From NCBI GenBank assembly GCA_035644935.1, contig DASQNO010000057.1:1-64000 (forward strand): a DNA stretch of 64,000 nt, read 5' to 3'. Source of the DNA: CADCVW01 sp035644935 (GTDB lineage: Bacteria > Pseudomonadota > Alphaproteobacteria > Sphingomonadales > Sphingomonadaceae). Made by a program: the position numbers and the translations under genes. The notes beneath the pieces are model-generated. The model did no database searches and was not told where the DNA came from. It saw nothing but the letters and a program-made list of their open reading frames with translations. Shown here piece after piece: positions 33,264-42,215 of this stretch. The stretch's first letter is position 1; the number at the start of each line of letters is the position of its first letter.

Positions 33264-33572
33264 TCAGACGAACCGCGGGATCGGGCCGTCCAGCGACGTG
33301 GTGTCGGCGCCGAGATCGAGCCAGGCGTCATCGACGTAGCAGTAGCCCCAGCCTTCGGGCGGGTCATAACCTTCGATGATCGGGTGCTCGGTCACGCGAA
33401 AGTGCCCCGTCGCGTGCCGCCCGGGCGACTGATCGCAGCAGCCGACATGGCCGCAGGCGCGGCAGACCCTCAAGTGCACCCACCAGCCGCCCGTCTTGAG
33501 GCACTCTTCGCACCCGCGCGCGCTCGGCGTTACGCGCCGGATGGTGTCGAGATGCGAGCAGCTGTCGGCCAT
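33264..33572 (-). CDS. UBP-type zinc-finger protein
   Basis: This 102-residue protein is a stand-alone UBP-type zinc finger: CSH at 5-7, CEEC at about 21-24, CRAC at about 37-40, CC at 45-46, and a histidine cluster (GRHATGHFRVTEH). In eukaryotes this fold binds the C-terminus of free ubiquitin; in bacteria its partner is unknown, and relatives appear in defence and ubiquitin-like contexts. No ubiquitin-like or conjugation gene is nearby. It is the second gene of the operon, 62 nt after the HEPN-like gene. Confidence 0.85.
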   Translation of the reverse strand: MADSCSHLDTIRRVTPSARGCEECLKTGGWWVHLRVCRACGHVGCCDQSPGRHATGHFRVTEHPIIEGYDPPEGWGYCYVDDAWLDLGADTTSLDGPIPRFV

Positions 33573-33634
33573 TCATCATTCCCTTCAGGTCACGCCGGCG
33601 TTCAGGGATAGGCGTTGAAGGCCCGGTACGGCGC

Positions 33635-34744
33635 TCAAGCCCAGGATTCGAGTTCGTAATCGCCGGTGAAGGCGAGCAGTCCCGCCTCGATCGTCCGCCA
33701 AGTCACCCGAAGATCCCGCAGGTCCTCCGGCGTGAACGCGCGATGGTGGTGCGAGGCGGCCCGGAGGCGGCCGGCGTCGTTCAGCAGCGCCGCCAGGGCA
33801 GCCGGGTCGTCGAACCCTGCCTCGAACACCGCCTCGAAATGCTCGGGGTGGCTCATGATACGGGCGTAATGGGCGTAGTCGGCGTGATCCAGCACGTCGC
33901 CGCCGCGCTTGCGCCACTTGCCGAGAAGGTCCTTGCAATCGCACAGCGGCAGCCGCGCCTCGGCCCAGTCCTCGCCATAAGCGTCGGCCATGACGGCATC
34001 GAGGATCTCGCGCAACGTCAGCTCATAGCGATGAACCAGCGTCTTCGCGCGTTTGACGTGCGCCGGCTCGGTCTTCTCCTGCAACCGCGCCTTGAACCGC
34101 CGCCGCTTCTCTGCCGCGGAGAGCAGCCGCAGGCGGGGCCACCGGGGCAGGTGAAGCCCTGCCGCGTCCAGGAAGTTGCGGTAGCCCGCCAAGGTGTCGA
34201 ACGCCGGAATCGAGCCGAGCGCAAACGCCTGCGTGGCCTCCCGCAACTCGCGCCCGACCCGGACGCTCTCGGCGAGCACGTCCGACACGGCTGAGGCGCG
34301 GGCGAAGGCCTCCAAATACGCAGGCTGGCGGAGAAGGTCGAAGCTCTGCAGGCGAAGCAGCTTGTCGGCGAACGGATCGACGGGCGTCCGGAACGTCTCC
34401 ATGACCGTGGGGAGAGCGAAGGTCTGGGCCAGCTTCGCCGCCGTCTGGGCCTGCTCGAGCACTGACGGCGAGAACATCGCTCGCCACCGCCGGTCCTGCT
34501 CCACCTGCGCCTGGACGATGTCGCTGACGGCGCGAAACCGGTCCAGCAGCTCGGATTGGGGGAAGAGCGCCTGGCGCATCGACTCGTCGCGCTTCGCTTG
34601 CTCAATGAGCTGCCGGACGGGGCTGTCCTCGAACAGCTTCATCTGCTCGCGGAGCGTGCTGAACGGTGTCGCCGCCTCGCGCGCGAGGCGCGCTGCTTCA
34701 AAGACGCTGGGCGGAAAGGGGGCGTAGTGCGGACGCACAAGCAA
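33635..34744 (-). CDS. Large helical protein, possible C-terminal HEPN (Swt1-like) domain
   Basis: This 369-residue protein is mostly helical. Near its C-terminus RAASHH (Arg328 to His333) fits the Rx4H motif of HEPN domains, and ASHHHRAFTPEDLRDLRVTW resembles Swt1-type HEPN. The N-terminal 150 residues show no recognised domain. It is the first gene of the operon leading to the zinc finger, GIY-YIG and TIR-like genes, and is divergent from the RusA-like gene across 270 nt. Assignment as a HEPN protein is tentative. Confidence 0.55.
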   Translation of the reverse strand: MLVRPHYAPFPPSVFEAARLAREAATPFSTLREQMKLFEDSPVRQLIEQAKRDESMRQALFPQSELLDRFRAVSDIVQAQVEQDRRWRAMFSPSVLEQAQTAAKLAQTFALPTVMETFRTPVDPFADKLLRLQSFDLLRQPAYLEAFARASAVSDVLAESVRVGRELREATQAFALGSIPAFDTLAGYRNFLDAAGLHLPRWPRLRLLSAAEKRRRFKARLQEKTEPAHVKRAKTLVHRYELTLREILDAVMADAYGEDWAEARLPLCDCKDLLGKWRKRGGDVLDHADYAHYARIMSHPEHFEAVFEAGFDDPAALAALLNDAGRLRAASHHHRAFTPEDLRDLRVTWRTIEAGLLAFTGDYELESWA

Positions 34745-35016
34745 GCTCCGTCAAGGGCGACGGGGCGGCTCCTTCCACGCTCGTCGGGATCGAGCTTTCC
34801 CTAGCAGATCAAGGCGGTCCGGCCAAGAACGGGGATGCGTCGCAGGATGTGGCTCCCACCCGCCGAAGGGTTGCAGCGTTGATAGAGGCGTGTCCGCGTC
34901 CCACATGGGCAGCCCGCAGAAGCTGGTCCCACGTGCTGGGGGAGGCGGGTTCAGGAGAGTTGGGTGACAGGCGGCGGCCGATCGGCCTCGCCTCGGGCAA
35001 GGAGGCGCGGCGCGGC

Positions 35017-36348
35017 ATGCGTCGGATTGGCGGTGATCACTATCTGGAGACACCTGAAGGTCTGATCGCCCAGCATCAGCGCCGCTCGATGCGCCGCGTA
35101 CGCTTCAGCATCGACGGGATCGAACCCCGGCGGAAGCAGTCCATGGCCGACCGCGACAAAGACGATGTTCAGCGACAGCTCCTGGGCTGGCTGACGAGGC
35201 TTCGGCGCGCCGCCTTCCGGGGCCCGCTCGCTTTGCGGCTGACGCTGAAGACGACGGACAAGAACCCGACGCACTCGCACCACGTCGCGAAGAACCTGCT
35301 GGACCTGTTCAGCGCTCCGCGGCCCGCCTTGTCCACCACCCGGCGCGCCCTCCTGTACGCCGACGACCGGCAGGTACACGCCCTCTCGGTGACCTGTCAT
35401 CACGGCGAGAGCCTGCCGGACATTTCGGTCGTGGCTAGCCCGCTCGGCGCCATGGTCCAGGACTTGGGATTGATCGTCCGGCATGCGCGGGAGAGCCGCG
35501 ATCGTTACGACCACCTGGAATGGGAGCAGTCGGAGCGGCTCGACGAGACGCTGGACGAATTCCGGGACATGGTCCGGGGCGAGGCGCGGTGGCGGCCGCT
35601 CTACGGCGACGCCGGCTATGAGATGATGCTGCGCCACTGGCGCCAGCAGGCCCAGGAGCTGCTGCTCGGCCGGGCCGCGATCACGCCGACCGATCTCGCC
35701 TACATGTACAACGCCTCCGGCCGCGCGCTCGGCATCGACACGGCAACCATGTGGGAGCAGACGTTCGCCTCGACCCCGCTGCGGATCCGCCTGAGCGAGT
35801 TGCCGCAGGTGAGCGGAGCGTCCGCGAAGTGGAAGGAGGAGGTCGACGAGAAGCTGCGGGCGTTCCAGAGCCGCTTCGGCTGGATCCTGGACCCGCTTCT
35901 CGTCCCCGTCGCCCTGGAGGTGGTGATCAAGCCGCCGCCGCCGAGCCGGCAGAACGGGCTCCACGACCTCGACAATGTGCTGCGCACCTACCTGATTCCG
36001 CGCGTCGTCGAGATCCTCAAGCCCGTCTCGCACTACGCCTTCACGGTCGACCCGGAGGTCATGGAGCGGACCGCGCGCGAAATCGCCGCCAAGGACGAAG
36101 GCGTGCTGAGCCTGCGGCTCCCGAGGCCGCCGGCGTCGACGAGATCCGGGGTGACCCGCTATGAGGCCTGGCGGCTGCCGCCGGCGGGCGAAGGCTCTCA
36201 AGGCTTCGTCAGCATCGCGATCGTCACCGACATGACCGGCCACGGCGACATCTTCGGCCAGGTCGACGAGGAGATCAACCATTGGCGGGAGTCGCTGGAG
36301 TCGCCCTGGCGATCGGCTCACCGTTCCAGCCGGCGCCGGAGCTGGTGA
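35017..36348 (+). CDS. Protein with two RusA-like Holliday-junction resolvase domains
   Basis: This encodes 443 residues. The first RusA-like region (about 25-135) starts RFSIDGIEP and includes HVAKNLLDLFS and LLYADDRQVHALSV. The second (about 285-420) has LHDLDNVLRTYLIPRVVEIL. In canonical RusA the DxDN motif supplies catalytic Asp residues; the second domain keeps DLDN, while the aligned stretch in the first is HSHH, so the first may be inactive. The start at 35017 has GGAGG 11 nt upstream; 35089 is possible. It is divergent from the HEPN-like operon and is likely a junction-processing or defence enzyme. Confidence 0.55.
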   Translation: MRRIGGDHYLETPEGLIAQHQRRSMRRVRFSIDGIEPRRKQSMADRDKDDVQRQLLGWLTRLRRAAFRGPLALRLTLKTTDKNPTHSHHVAKNLLDLFSAPRPALSTTRRALLYADDRQVHALSVTCHHGESLPDISVVASPLGAMVQDLGLIVRHARESRDRYDHLEWEQSERLDETLDEFRDMVRGEARWRPLYGDAGYEMMLRHWRQQAQELLLGRAAITPTDLAYMYNASGRALGIDTATMWEQTFASTPLRIRLSELPQVSGASAKWKEEVDEKLRAFQSRFGWILDPLLVPVALEVVIKPPPPSRQNGLHDLDNVLRTYLIPRVVEILKPVSHYAFTVDPEVMERTAREIAAKDEGVLSLRLPRPPASTRSGVTRYEAWRLPPAGEGSQGFVSIAIVTDMTGHGDIFGQVDEEINHWRESLESPWRSAHRSSRRRSW

Positions 36349-36396
36349 GGGGATGCGGATGGATCAACCGCCCTTGGAGAGACGAGGGACCAGCCC

Positions 36397-37212
36397 GTGC
36401 GCTTGACGCCCTTCACGCGCCCGACCGTCGTCGCGGCCGTCGAATTCCTCGAACGGCATAGCCAGGCGAGCTTCGATCAGCTCGTGCTCCGGCTGGCGCT
36501 TGAGAATGAAATCCCGTCCGGCGCCGGCCTCAGCGTGGCGAAGAAGTGCGGCCTGCTCGGGCGTGCCGTCGTGCGGCGGCCTACCCAGGTGGTCCAGACC
36601 GTCGAGGGCGCCGCCACGCTCGCCGAAGCGGTGGTCCGCGAAGCTGTGAAGCTGCTCCGGCCGGAGCCCGCCTTCAGCGACCAGACAGCCCTGCTGCGCG
36701 GCTTGGCGCGTGACGGCTACGTGGTGACCTGGGGCGACAATGGCCGGGACCCGACGCTTCGCGCCGCGCTTCCTGAGCAGATCGAGCTTCCTGAAACGGA
36801 CGATGAAGTCCGCCTGCTCCTGTCGCAACTCGGGTTCGTGACACCGGCGGGGCACCTCGCCCAGGCCATCGAGGCGCATACGCGGGGCGACTGGGCGGCC
36901 GCGAACGGTCAGCTTCGCACCTTTATCGAGAGCCTGTTCGATGACATCGCCCGCGCCGTCCGGCCCGTCGACGCCGCGCAGCGTCCGACGTCCGAGAACC
37001 GGCGCGCGTTGCTGGCCGAGATCGGCTTCCTCGCCGCCGACCGGAACGAGTGGACTCAGGACGGCAAGAACTACATCAACGGCCTATTCAAGATGCTGCA
37101 TACCGAAGGGTCGCATCCCGGCCTCTCCGACGAAGATCATTGCACCTTCCGGCTCCATGTCGTCCTGGTCACCGCCCGCACGTTCTTGCGCCGACTCCAC
37201 TACCAACACTGA
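36397..37212 (+). CDS. Hypothetical protein, possible AbiC-like C-terminal domain
   Basis: This 271-residue protein begins with GTG at 36397, 48 nt after the RusA-like gene, so it is probably in the same operon. The C-terminal half (QLRTFIESLFDDIARAV, then NYINGLFKMLHTEGSHPG and FRLHVVLVTARTFLRRL) has the helical layout of AbiC-type abortive-infection domains, but the similarity is weak and I cannot confirm it. The function is unknown. It is the last gene of the island. Confidence 0.5.
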   Translation: MRLTPFTRPTVVAAVEFLERHSQASFDQLVLRLALENEIPSGAGLSVAKKCGLLGRAVVRRPTQVVQTVEGAATLAEAVVREAVKLLRPEPAFSDQTALLRGLARDGYVVTWGDNGRDPTLRAALPEQIELPETDDEVRLLLSQLGFVTPAGHLAQAIEAHTRGDWAAANGQLRTFIESLFDDIARAVRPVDAAQRPTSENRRALLAEIGFLAADRNEWTQDGKNYINGLFKMLHTEGSHPGLSDEDHCTFRLHVVLVTARTFLRRLHYQH

Positions 37213-37980
37213 AAAGCACTGACCTTCTCAAGCGTCAGGACGGTCGGTGTCTCGCCACCGAATTGTTGTCTCTCTTGCGAAACGGCGAGGTAGCAGCACC
37301 GCGTCTCAGCATTGTAGGGCACTCAGGCCCGCTGTCTCGAGAATGCGTCCAGCGCGCCGCGCGTCTGGATAGCTTGGACGGCTTGCCGGCATGGCTGCGC
37401 GGGCCTTAGCGTACTAGGTATGCGGTACTCGGGACGAGGTCGCTCGACCGGGTTAGCGCGACTGAAGCGTTCGACTGATCCGAAGCTCAGCGATAGCTGC
37501 TGTTGCCCGCGAAAAAAATGATTGCTGCAGAATCTCCATTGAACTTAGTGGTTTAGCTACAGCGCATGCTTTTGACGGTGTGTGGGGCGGGATGTGGGAC
37601 GTTCTAAGGCGGAAAGCCTAGCAGCCGGAGGGACTTAGGTTGAGCCTAAACCATCGAGTGGGAGTGAAGGGGTAGTACAATCGGCGGTGATCGGCGGCTG
37701 TAGCGGGCAAAAGCGTAAAGGCCGTCCGCGATTGCTGGCGCTAGCTCCTGAAGGGCGGTTCGAAGGTTCATTCGAGCGCGCTGACGGTATCGGTGGAAAG
37801 CTGCCTTCCATCTTCGAGACGTCGAGTTCTCGATTCAAGCCGGTTCGGCGGGGCTGCTATGCGCCACCTTCGGACAACCAGAGGCTTAGTTTGCGGTCCG
37901 GAAGCGGACGGTCCCCTGGTCTGGCGAATATTCGCTTTCCACGCGTCGCAGCGGAGTGATGTGCCCATGCGGACATAGGC
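37213..37980. other. Gene-free region at the right edge of the defence island
   Basis: No gene is seen. The base composition is lower in GC than the neighbouring genes. It contains GTGTGGGGCGGGATGTGGGAC at about 37581-37601 and the first copy of a diverged repeat at 37653. No tRNA or clear attachment site could be found. It is the likely boundary between the mobile element and ordinary accessory DNA. Confidence 0.45.
37653..37719. repeat. Diverged dispersed repeat, copy 1
   Basis: The core of about 67 nt beginning ATCGAGTGGGAGTGAAGG is about 89% identical to 47332-47397, with weaker similarity continuing for about 90 nt. Shared blocks include GATCGGCGGCTGTAGCGGGC. The two copies lie in the same orientation and flank 38.0-46.6 kb. 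Confidence 0.6.
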
Positions 37981-38430
37981 CTACTTGGGCCGCTTCGTGC
38001 ACCGGAAACGGGAAGCTGCAGTTGCAGCGAGTATTGCCGGCAGCGCTTGCAGCACCAAGAACCCTATCCCCACGACTAGCAAAGGGCCGACGCGCCCTGT
38101 GTGGAGCACCATAAGCGGAAGCTGCGCGAAGATAATGATCAGCGCCCAACGCCATGGGCGCGCGGGCAACAGGTACCCAGAAGCTGCGCAAATCCCCAGC
38201 GAGCCGAAGTAGAAGGCAGGGTAGTCGGGGGCATCCCAAGGCTCCTGCATCCCGAGAGAGGAGGTCGCCCACTGCCAGAAGGCCAGTCCTGTGGCAGCGA
38301 CGCCGACAACGCGGACTGCCTCTATATGCATCTGCTTGAACCTGAACATTGGACGCGCGCGCCGCTCGTCTCTGTCCTGTCCGACGGCACCTGGTTTGCG
38401 GCCTCGGATCGATTGGCAAAAACCCATCAT
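37981..38430 (-). CDS. Hypothetical membrane protein
   Basis: This 149-residue protein has about four hydrophobic segments (VRVVGVAATGLAFWQWA, AFYFGSLGICAASGYLL, WALIIIFAQLPLMVL, LLVVGIGFLVLQALPAILAA) with a basic end. The ATG at 38430 overlaps the preceding lipoprotein stop and has GAGGG 9 nt upstream, suggesting translational coupling; 38349 is an alternative. No family is recognised. Confidence 0.6.
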   Translation of the reverse strand: MMGFCQSIRGRKPGAVGQDRDERRARPMFRFKQMHIEAVRVVGVAATGLAFWQWATSSLGMQEPWDAPDYPAFYFGSLGICAASGYLLPARPWRWALIIIFAQLPLMVLHTGRVGPLLVVGIGFLVLQALPAILAATAASRFRCTKRPK

Positions 38431-39131
38431 CAGGCGCAGCCCTCAACGTAGCCGAGCACCGGCATGGTGCCGACGTGCATTAGTCTGACCTTGGCTTCTT
38501 GGCTGATCTCGAAGCGGAGCGCGGGATCGCTGCCGGTCACATTGGGAGCAGTGAGGTATTTGGCCGGGCTCTCGACATATTTGTGCCGCTCTTCGCGAAA
38601 GCCGGGGAACGCAGCGCGGACTGCAGCCTCGCTTGTCCCTGTCCCGATGCCCTCAATCAGCTTCACCTTGGATTGCCCACCAATGGTGATGCGGCGGACC
38701 TTGCCCTCCTCCACGATCGCGTAAACGCCGGGGAAGTCGGGCGAGCTGATGGTCCGGCACGGACCAGGCATCTGTGCGCCACGTTCGCCCCAAGTGCTGC
38801 CTGCGGGAGGCGGCTCTCCAATTTTAAGCATGCCGAGGCCCTCCAAGGTCAGCACATCAGGTGCGGCTAGCGCCTCTTCGGGATCGGATGGCGTCGCTGC
38901 CAGCTTTGGTGCTGGGACGGAGGTTGGCGATGCGGCCTTATTCTCCGTAGCCGGCGCACCCGCCGGCGCACCCGCCGGCGCGCCCGCCGGCGCACTTGCT
39001 TGCTCCGGCGAGCAGGCGGCCAAGCATAAGGCAAGGGCAGCGGAGAGGCTGCGCGACGAGGAATTAGGTAAGGTCGCGAGACGGGGCGATCCCTGAGGTC
39101 GAGAGATAGGTGGAAAGGGCCGGTTGTGCAT
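38430..39131 (-). CDS. Lipoprotein with repeat linker
   Basis: This 233-residue protein has a lipobox (LALCLAAC) after a positively charged N-terminus, so it is probably membrane-anchored. An Ala-Pro-Gly-rich linker is made of repeated APAG units. A C-terminal domain follows (GMLKIGEPPPAGSTWGERG, VYAIVEEGKVRRITIGG, SEAAVRAAFPGF). The domain resembles lysozyme-inhibitor-like or similar envelope proteins, but I cannot name the family. The ATG at 39131 has GGAG 9 nt upstream. It is coupled to the membrane protein downstream. Confidence 0.7.
   Translation of the reverse strand: MHNRPFPPISRPQGSPRLATLPNSSSRSLSAALALCLAACSPEQASAPAGAPAGAPAGAPATENKAASPTSVPAPKLAATPSDPEEALAAPDVLTLEGLGMLKIGEPPPAGSTWGERGAQMPGPCRTISSPDFPGVYAIVEEGKVRRITIGGQSKVKLIEGIGTGTSEAAVRAAFPGFREERHKYVESPAKYLTAPNVTGSDPALRFEISQEAKVRLMHVGTMPVLGYVEGCA
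38951..38994. repeat. 12-bp tandem repeat encoding the APAG linker
   Basis: The unit CCGGCGCACCCG is repeated about 3.7 times with few changes (CGCCGGCGCACC and its variants). It encodes the APAG linker of the lipoprotein and may vary in copy number between strains. Confidence 0.6.
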
Positions 39132-39221
39132 AAGGATCATCTCCGTTCGCGGTCCAGTTTGATGATGTGACGGCCCGTATGGCGGCTCCACCACTCGAAG
39201 CTCGTTCGAAAAGCCTCCGCT

Positions 39222-40160
39222 CTATTTCACGGTGATCGCAGCCAGAGCGGCCGCGCTCTCGCCGAGGGCGGCCTGGCTCCGTTCCCAGGCATCTCGCTCG
39301 ACCGAGAGTATGCTCCTCAGCCAGGCCAGCGTCAGACGCCGGGTCGCCTCCAGTGCTTCGGGATCTTCTGTCTCGGTTTCTCGGGCATCCAGCCCTGCGA
39401 TCCCGCCAAGTCCGTGGCCCACGCCATTGATCGTCAGCAGGGCATTCGCCCCTGGCGCGTCGTGGAAGACATCCGCGTGCCACTCGGGGCCGCGCGGCGT
39501 GAAATGCGGATCGTCCTCGGCGCCGCAGACCACAAGGGCGGGCAACTCAATACCGCTGAAATCGACGTCGAAGAAGGGAAAGCGCTTGGCATACTCGGGC
39601 GTAAGATCGGCGCCGCCGCGCCCCGGGGTAGCCAGCAGGACCCCGGCGCGGATGCGCGTATCGGTGAAGTCCTCCCCCTGCAAGCGACCGCCGAGCAGCA
39701 AGCTGCAGGTGTGGCCGCCGAACGAGTGTCCGGCCACTGCAATCCGGTCGTGGTCCAGCCTTCCTGCGATGGCTGGAGCCTGCCGCTCGATCTCGACCAA
39801 TCGGTCAAGGATAGCGCGCATCTCGCTCACGCGCTCGCGCCAGAAGAACGGACCTTCAGGCAGCTCGGGGTCAAGCCCGCCGACCCGTGAGCTGGCGTGG
39901 GTAGGCTGGATGACGGCAATCCCCCGTTCGGCCCAGAACTGGGCAAGCGGAGCGTAGCCGTCCTTGGAAGGAAGGTACTTGGAAGGGCCAAAGCCATGCG
40001 AGAGGATCACAATCGGCAGGGCGCCCCCGGTTACCGGGGCTGTCAGGCGCAGCTCCAGCGGTTGCCGGCCTGGAATCACTAGGCTGATTGGCGTGTAGGC
40101 CATCGTGAGGGCGGCGAGCGGCGTCGACAGGGCGCGGGACAGGTTGATCAACCGGTTCAT
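39222..40160 (-). CDS. Alpha/beta hydrolase (dienelactone hydrolase/chlorophyllase-like)
   Basis: This 312-residue protein has the nucleophile elbow GHSFGGH (Ser146), an oxyanion region SHGFGPS, an acid in VVCGAEDDPHF and the histidine in GVGHGLGG. It begins MNRLINLSRALST, with a short hydrophobic stretch but no clear signal peptide. The family includes esterases and polyester hydrolases; the substrate is unknown. It is in a minus-strand run with the lipoprotein gene and pirin. Confidence 0.8.
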   Translation of the reverse strand: MNRLINLSRALSTPLAALTMAYTPISLVIPGRQPLELRLTAPVTGGALPIVILSHGFGPSKYLPSKDGYAPLAQFWAERGIAVIQPTHASSRVGGLDPELPEGPFFWRERVSEMRAILDRLVEIERQAPAIAGRLDHDRIAVAGHSFGGHTCSLLLGGRLQGEDFTDTRIRAGVLLATPGRGGADLTPEYAKRFPFFDVDFSGIELPALVVCGAEDDPHFTPRGPEWHADVFHDAPGANALLTINGVGHGLGGIAGLDARETETEDPEALEATRRLTLAWLRSILSVERDAWERSQAALGESAAALAAITVK

Positions 40161-40248
40161 CTGTCAGCGTGCTCCTGGAGATGCGGTCACGGCGTCGCTG
40201 CCGCGCCGATCAGGCGGTCGAGTGGCCTTGCCAGCCAGTGCAAATTGC

Positions 40249-41148
40249 TCACAACATCGCGGGTGCTGGCGGCGCTGGCTCGTCCGGCAACGGGATGAAC
40301 TCCGCATCGTCGGCATCAGGCAGCTTCATGCGGCCGGCCCTCCAATCCGCTCCAGCCTGGGCCAGTCGTTCCTTCGACGAGGACACGAAGTTCCAGTAGA
40401 TGAAGCGCTCGCCGAGCGGCTCGCCGCCAAGTACCATAATGGTGGCTGCCGTCGTCGCGCGGACGAGTACGTCACCGCCGCGCTCGAGCACTGCCATCTG
40501 CCCTGCCCGCAGCGTCCGCCCTGCGACCTCCCCCGTGCCAGCGGAGATGTAGATCGCACGCTCTGGATACTCGGGCGGGAGCGTGCGGCTCGCGCCTGCA
40601 GCCATGTCCCAGTGCATGTAGACTTGCGGGCTTTCCACCTTCACCGCCGACCGCATGCCTTCGGCGCTGCCCGCGATCAGGCGACCGCGAACCCCCCGTT
40701 CTTCCCATGTCGGTAAGTCGGCAGAGCCTTCGTGGTGATAGAAGGCCGGATCGGCTTCTTCCAGCTCGGCCGGCAGGGCAACCCAAGCCTGGATGCCGTG
40801 CATTAGGGCACCATGCTCGCGCGCATGGTCGAAGCGTTCGGAATGAGTGATGCCGCGCCCGGCGACCATCCAGTTGACCTCGCTTGGGCGGATCTCCTGA
40901 GTCACGCCCAAGCTATCGCGATGGGTCGCCGCACCATCGTAGAGGTAGGTTACGGTTGAAAGGCCGATGTGCGGATGTGGCCGCACGTCCATCTCGCGCG
41001 GAACGCCCGGAGCAAGCTGTGCAGGGCCCATGTGATCGAAAAAGATATAAGGGCCAACGGCGCGGCGAGCGTGGAAGGGCAGCACTCGGCCAACCTCGAA
41101 ACCGCCGCCAAGATCATGCATGCGCCGGTCGATTACGCGTTCGATCAT
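40249..41148 (-). CDS. Pirin-family protein
   Basis: This 299-residue pirin has the metal-binding HPHIGLSTVTYL and the GRGITHSER motif of the N-terminal cupin, plus GEPLGERFIYWNFVSSSKERL in the C-terminal region. Bacterial pirins are metal-containing cupins with suggested quercetinase or regulatory roles; the function here is unknown. Confidence 0.93.
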   Translation of the reverse strand: MIERVIDRRMHDLGGGFEVGRVLPFHARRAVGPYIFFDHMGPAQLAPGVPREMDVRPHPHIGLSTVTYLYDGAATHRDSLGVTQEIRPSEVNWMVAGRGITHSERFDHAREHGALMHGIQAWVALPAELEEADPAFYHHEGSADLPTWEERGVRGRLIAGSAEGMRSAVKVESPQVYMHWDMAAGASRTLPPEYPERAIYISAGTGEVAGRTLRAGQMAVLERGGDVLVRATTAATIMVLGGEPLGERFIYWNFVSSSKERLAQAGADWRAGRMKLPDADDAEFIPLPDEPAPPAPAML

Positions 41149-41239
41149 CGGGAAATCTCCGTCACCAAGTAGCGACCGTCAGAGCGACCTCGCGCCTCCC
41201 GGTCGGTCACCGGCCCGGCGCATTGGCTGTGAGTGCCAT

Positions 41240-41689
41240 TCAGAATTGCGCGCCACCCATTGCCTGCTTGAATGCAAGCGGATCCCAATATTCGCGGTAG
41301 CTCACGATCAGCCAGTCCCTGAAGGTCACGAATGTGGCGTAGCGCATCTCATACGCATTGCCGTTCGCCAGAACCTCGCCGGAGGAGCTCCACTCTGCGA
41401 TAGCGACATTCGGGTCGTTCGCCGGATAGATGCGCAGCTGGGGGATTGAGCGAATATCGATGACATTCGGGTAGTCGCGCAAATACTCGTACAGGGCCGC
41501 CCGACCCTCCAGGCGCTTCGGCGAGCCCTCGGGCGCAAACGGAAACTCCGCTACGACATCGTCCGCACAGAGCAGCGACCATGCTTTCATGTCCTTGGCG
41601 AGGAACAGGTCGAGGCTGTGACGTAACAGGTCGGCTGCGGAGGGAAGGTCGCTCACTTCAGGCTCCTTGTTGAGCTGGCGATGGCTCAC
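41240..41689 (-). CDS. SnoaL-like (NTF2-fold) protein
   Basis: This 149-residue protein has the SnoaL/NTF2-like fold pattern: LRHSLDLFLAKDMKAWSLLCADDVVAEFPFA, GRAALYEYLRDYP and RYATFVTFRDWLIVSYREYWDPLAF. It is probably a small enzyme or ligand-binding protein. The start at 41689 is supported by MSHRQLNKEPEV and the end of a short upstream gap. Confidence 0.8.
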   Translation of the reverse strand: MSHRQLNKEPEVSDLPSAADLLRHSLDLFLAKDMKAWSLLCADDVVAEFPFAPEGSPKRLEGRAALYEYLRDYPNVIDIRSIPQLRIYPANDPNVAIAEWSSSGEVLANGNAYEMRYATFVTFRDWLIVSYREYWDPLAFKQAMGGAQF

Positions 41690-41742
41690 GCTCGCAATTT
41701 AAAGCTGACACGGCTGCACATCGCGGCTGCACAGATTTGAGT

Positions 41743-42084
41743 TCAGCGACGGCGGCATTCCCTACGATCCGGGTTCCGATCGCAGCGCTGGCGACGCGCT
41801 CGCTCAGCCATGATCTGGCCGTCCTTGGCGATCTGCGAGGTGAGCGCCATTTCCTCCAGCGTGCTCAGCCGCCCCGAGTCTCCTCGACGCTGCAGCTCCT
41901 GCATGCACGCGGTGTAGCCGCGCGTGCCATAGCTCAGCCCGAAGCTGGCGCACGCGCGAGCGTCTTCACGTTGCTCGCGGCTTTGTGCATGCGCTGGACT
42001 GTCCGCGACGCCGATCGCCGCAACGGCGAGCAAGCCTATGGATGTGAGCGCGAGTCGCACGGTAGCGAAACAGCTGTTCAACAT
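41743..42084 (-). CDS. Small secreted protein
   Basis: This 113-residue protein has a signal peptide (MLNSCFATVRLALTSIGLLA to SPAHA) and a mature part rich in Arg and Cys with RACASFGLSYGTRGYTACM and RQRCDRNPDRRECRRR. No family is recognised. The ATG at 42084 begins the signal peptide. It lies downstream of the amidohydrolase with a 131-nt gap. Confidence 0.65.
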   Translation of the reverse strand: MLNSCFATVRLALTSIGLLAVAAIGVADSPAHAQSREQREDARACASFGLSYGTRGYTACMQELQRRGDSGRLSTLEEMALTSQIAKDGQIMAERARRQRCDRNPDRRECRRR

Positions 42085-42215
42085 GCCCAATCCCTTTCGT
42101 CTTGATCTTTCAAAGCTTCGATGCGGCGAACCGTCCGTGGCAGCGCGCGGCGCTCCACCTGTGCGCCCAAGTCCATGAGTGCATGACGCCGCCGCTGCGA
42201 CATACCCGCACCGGT

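Noticed and set aside
37581..37601. G-rich string resembling sequence near integrase attachment sites
   Set aside because: The likeness is from memory, and no tRNA, integrase or matching att sequence was found nearby.
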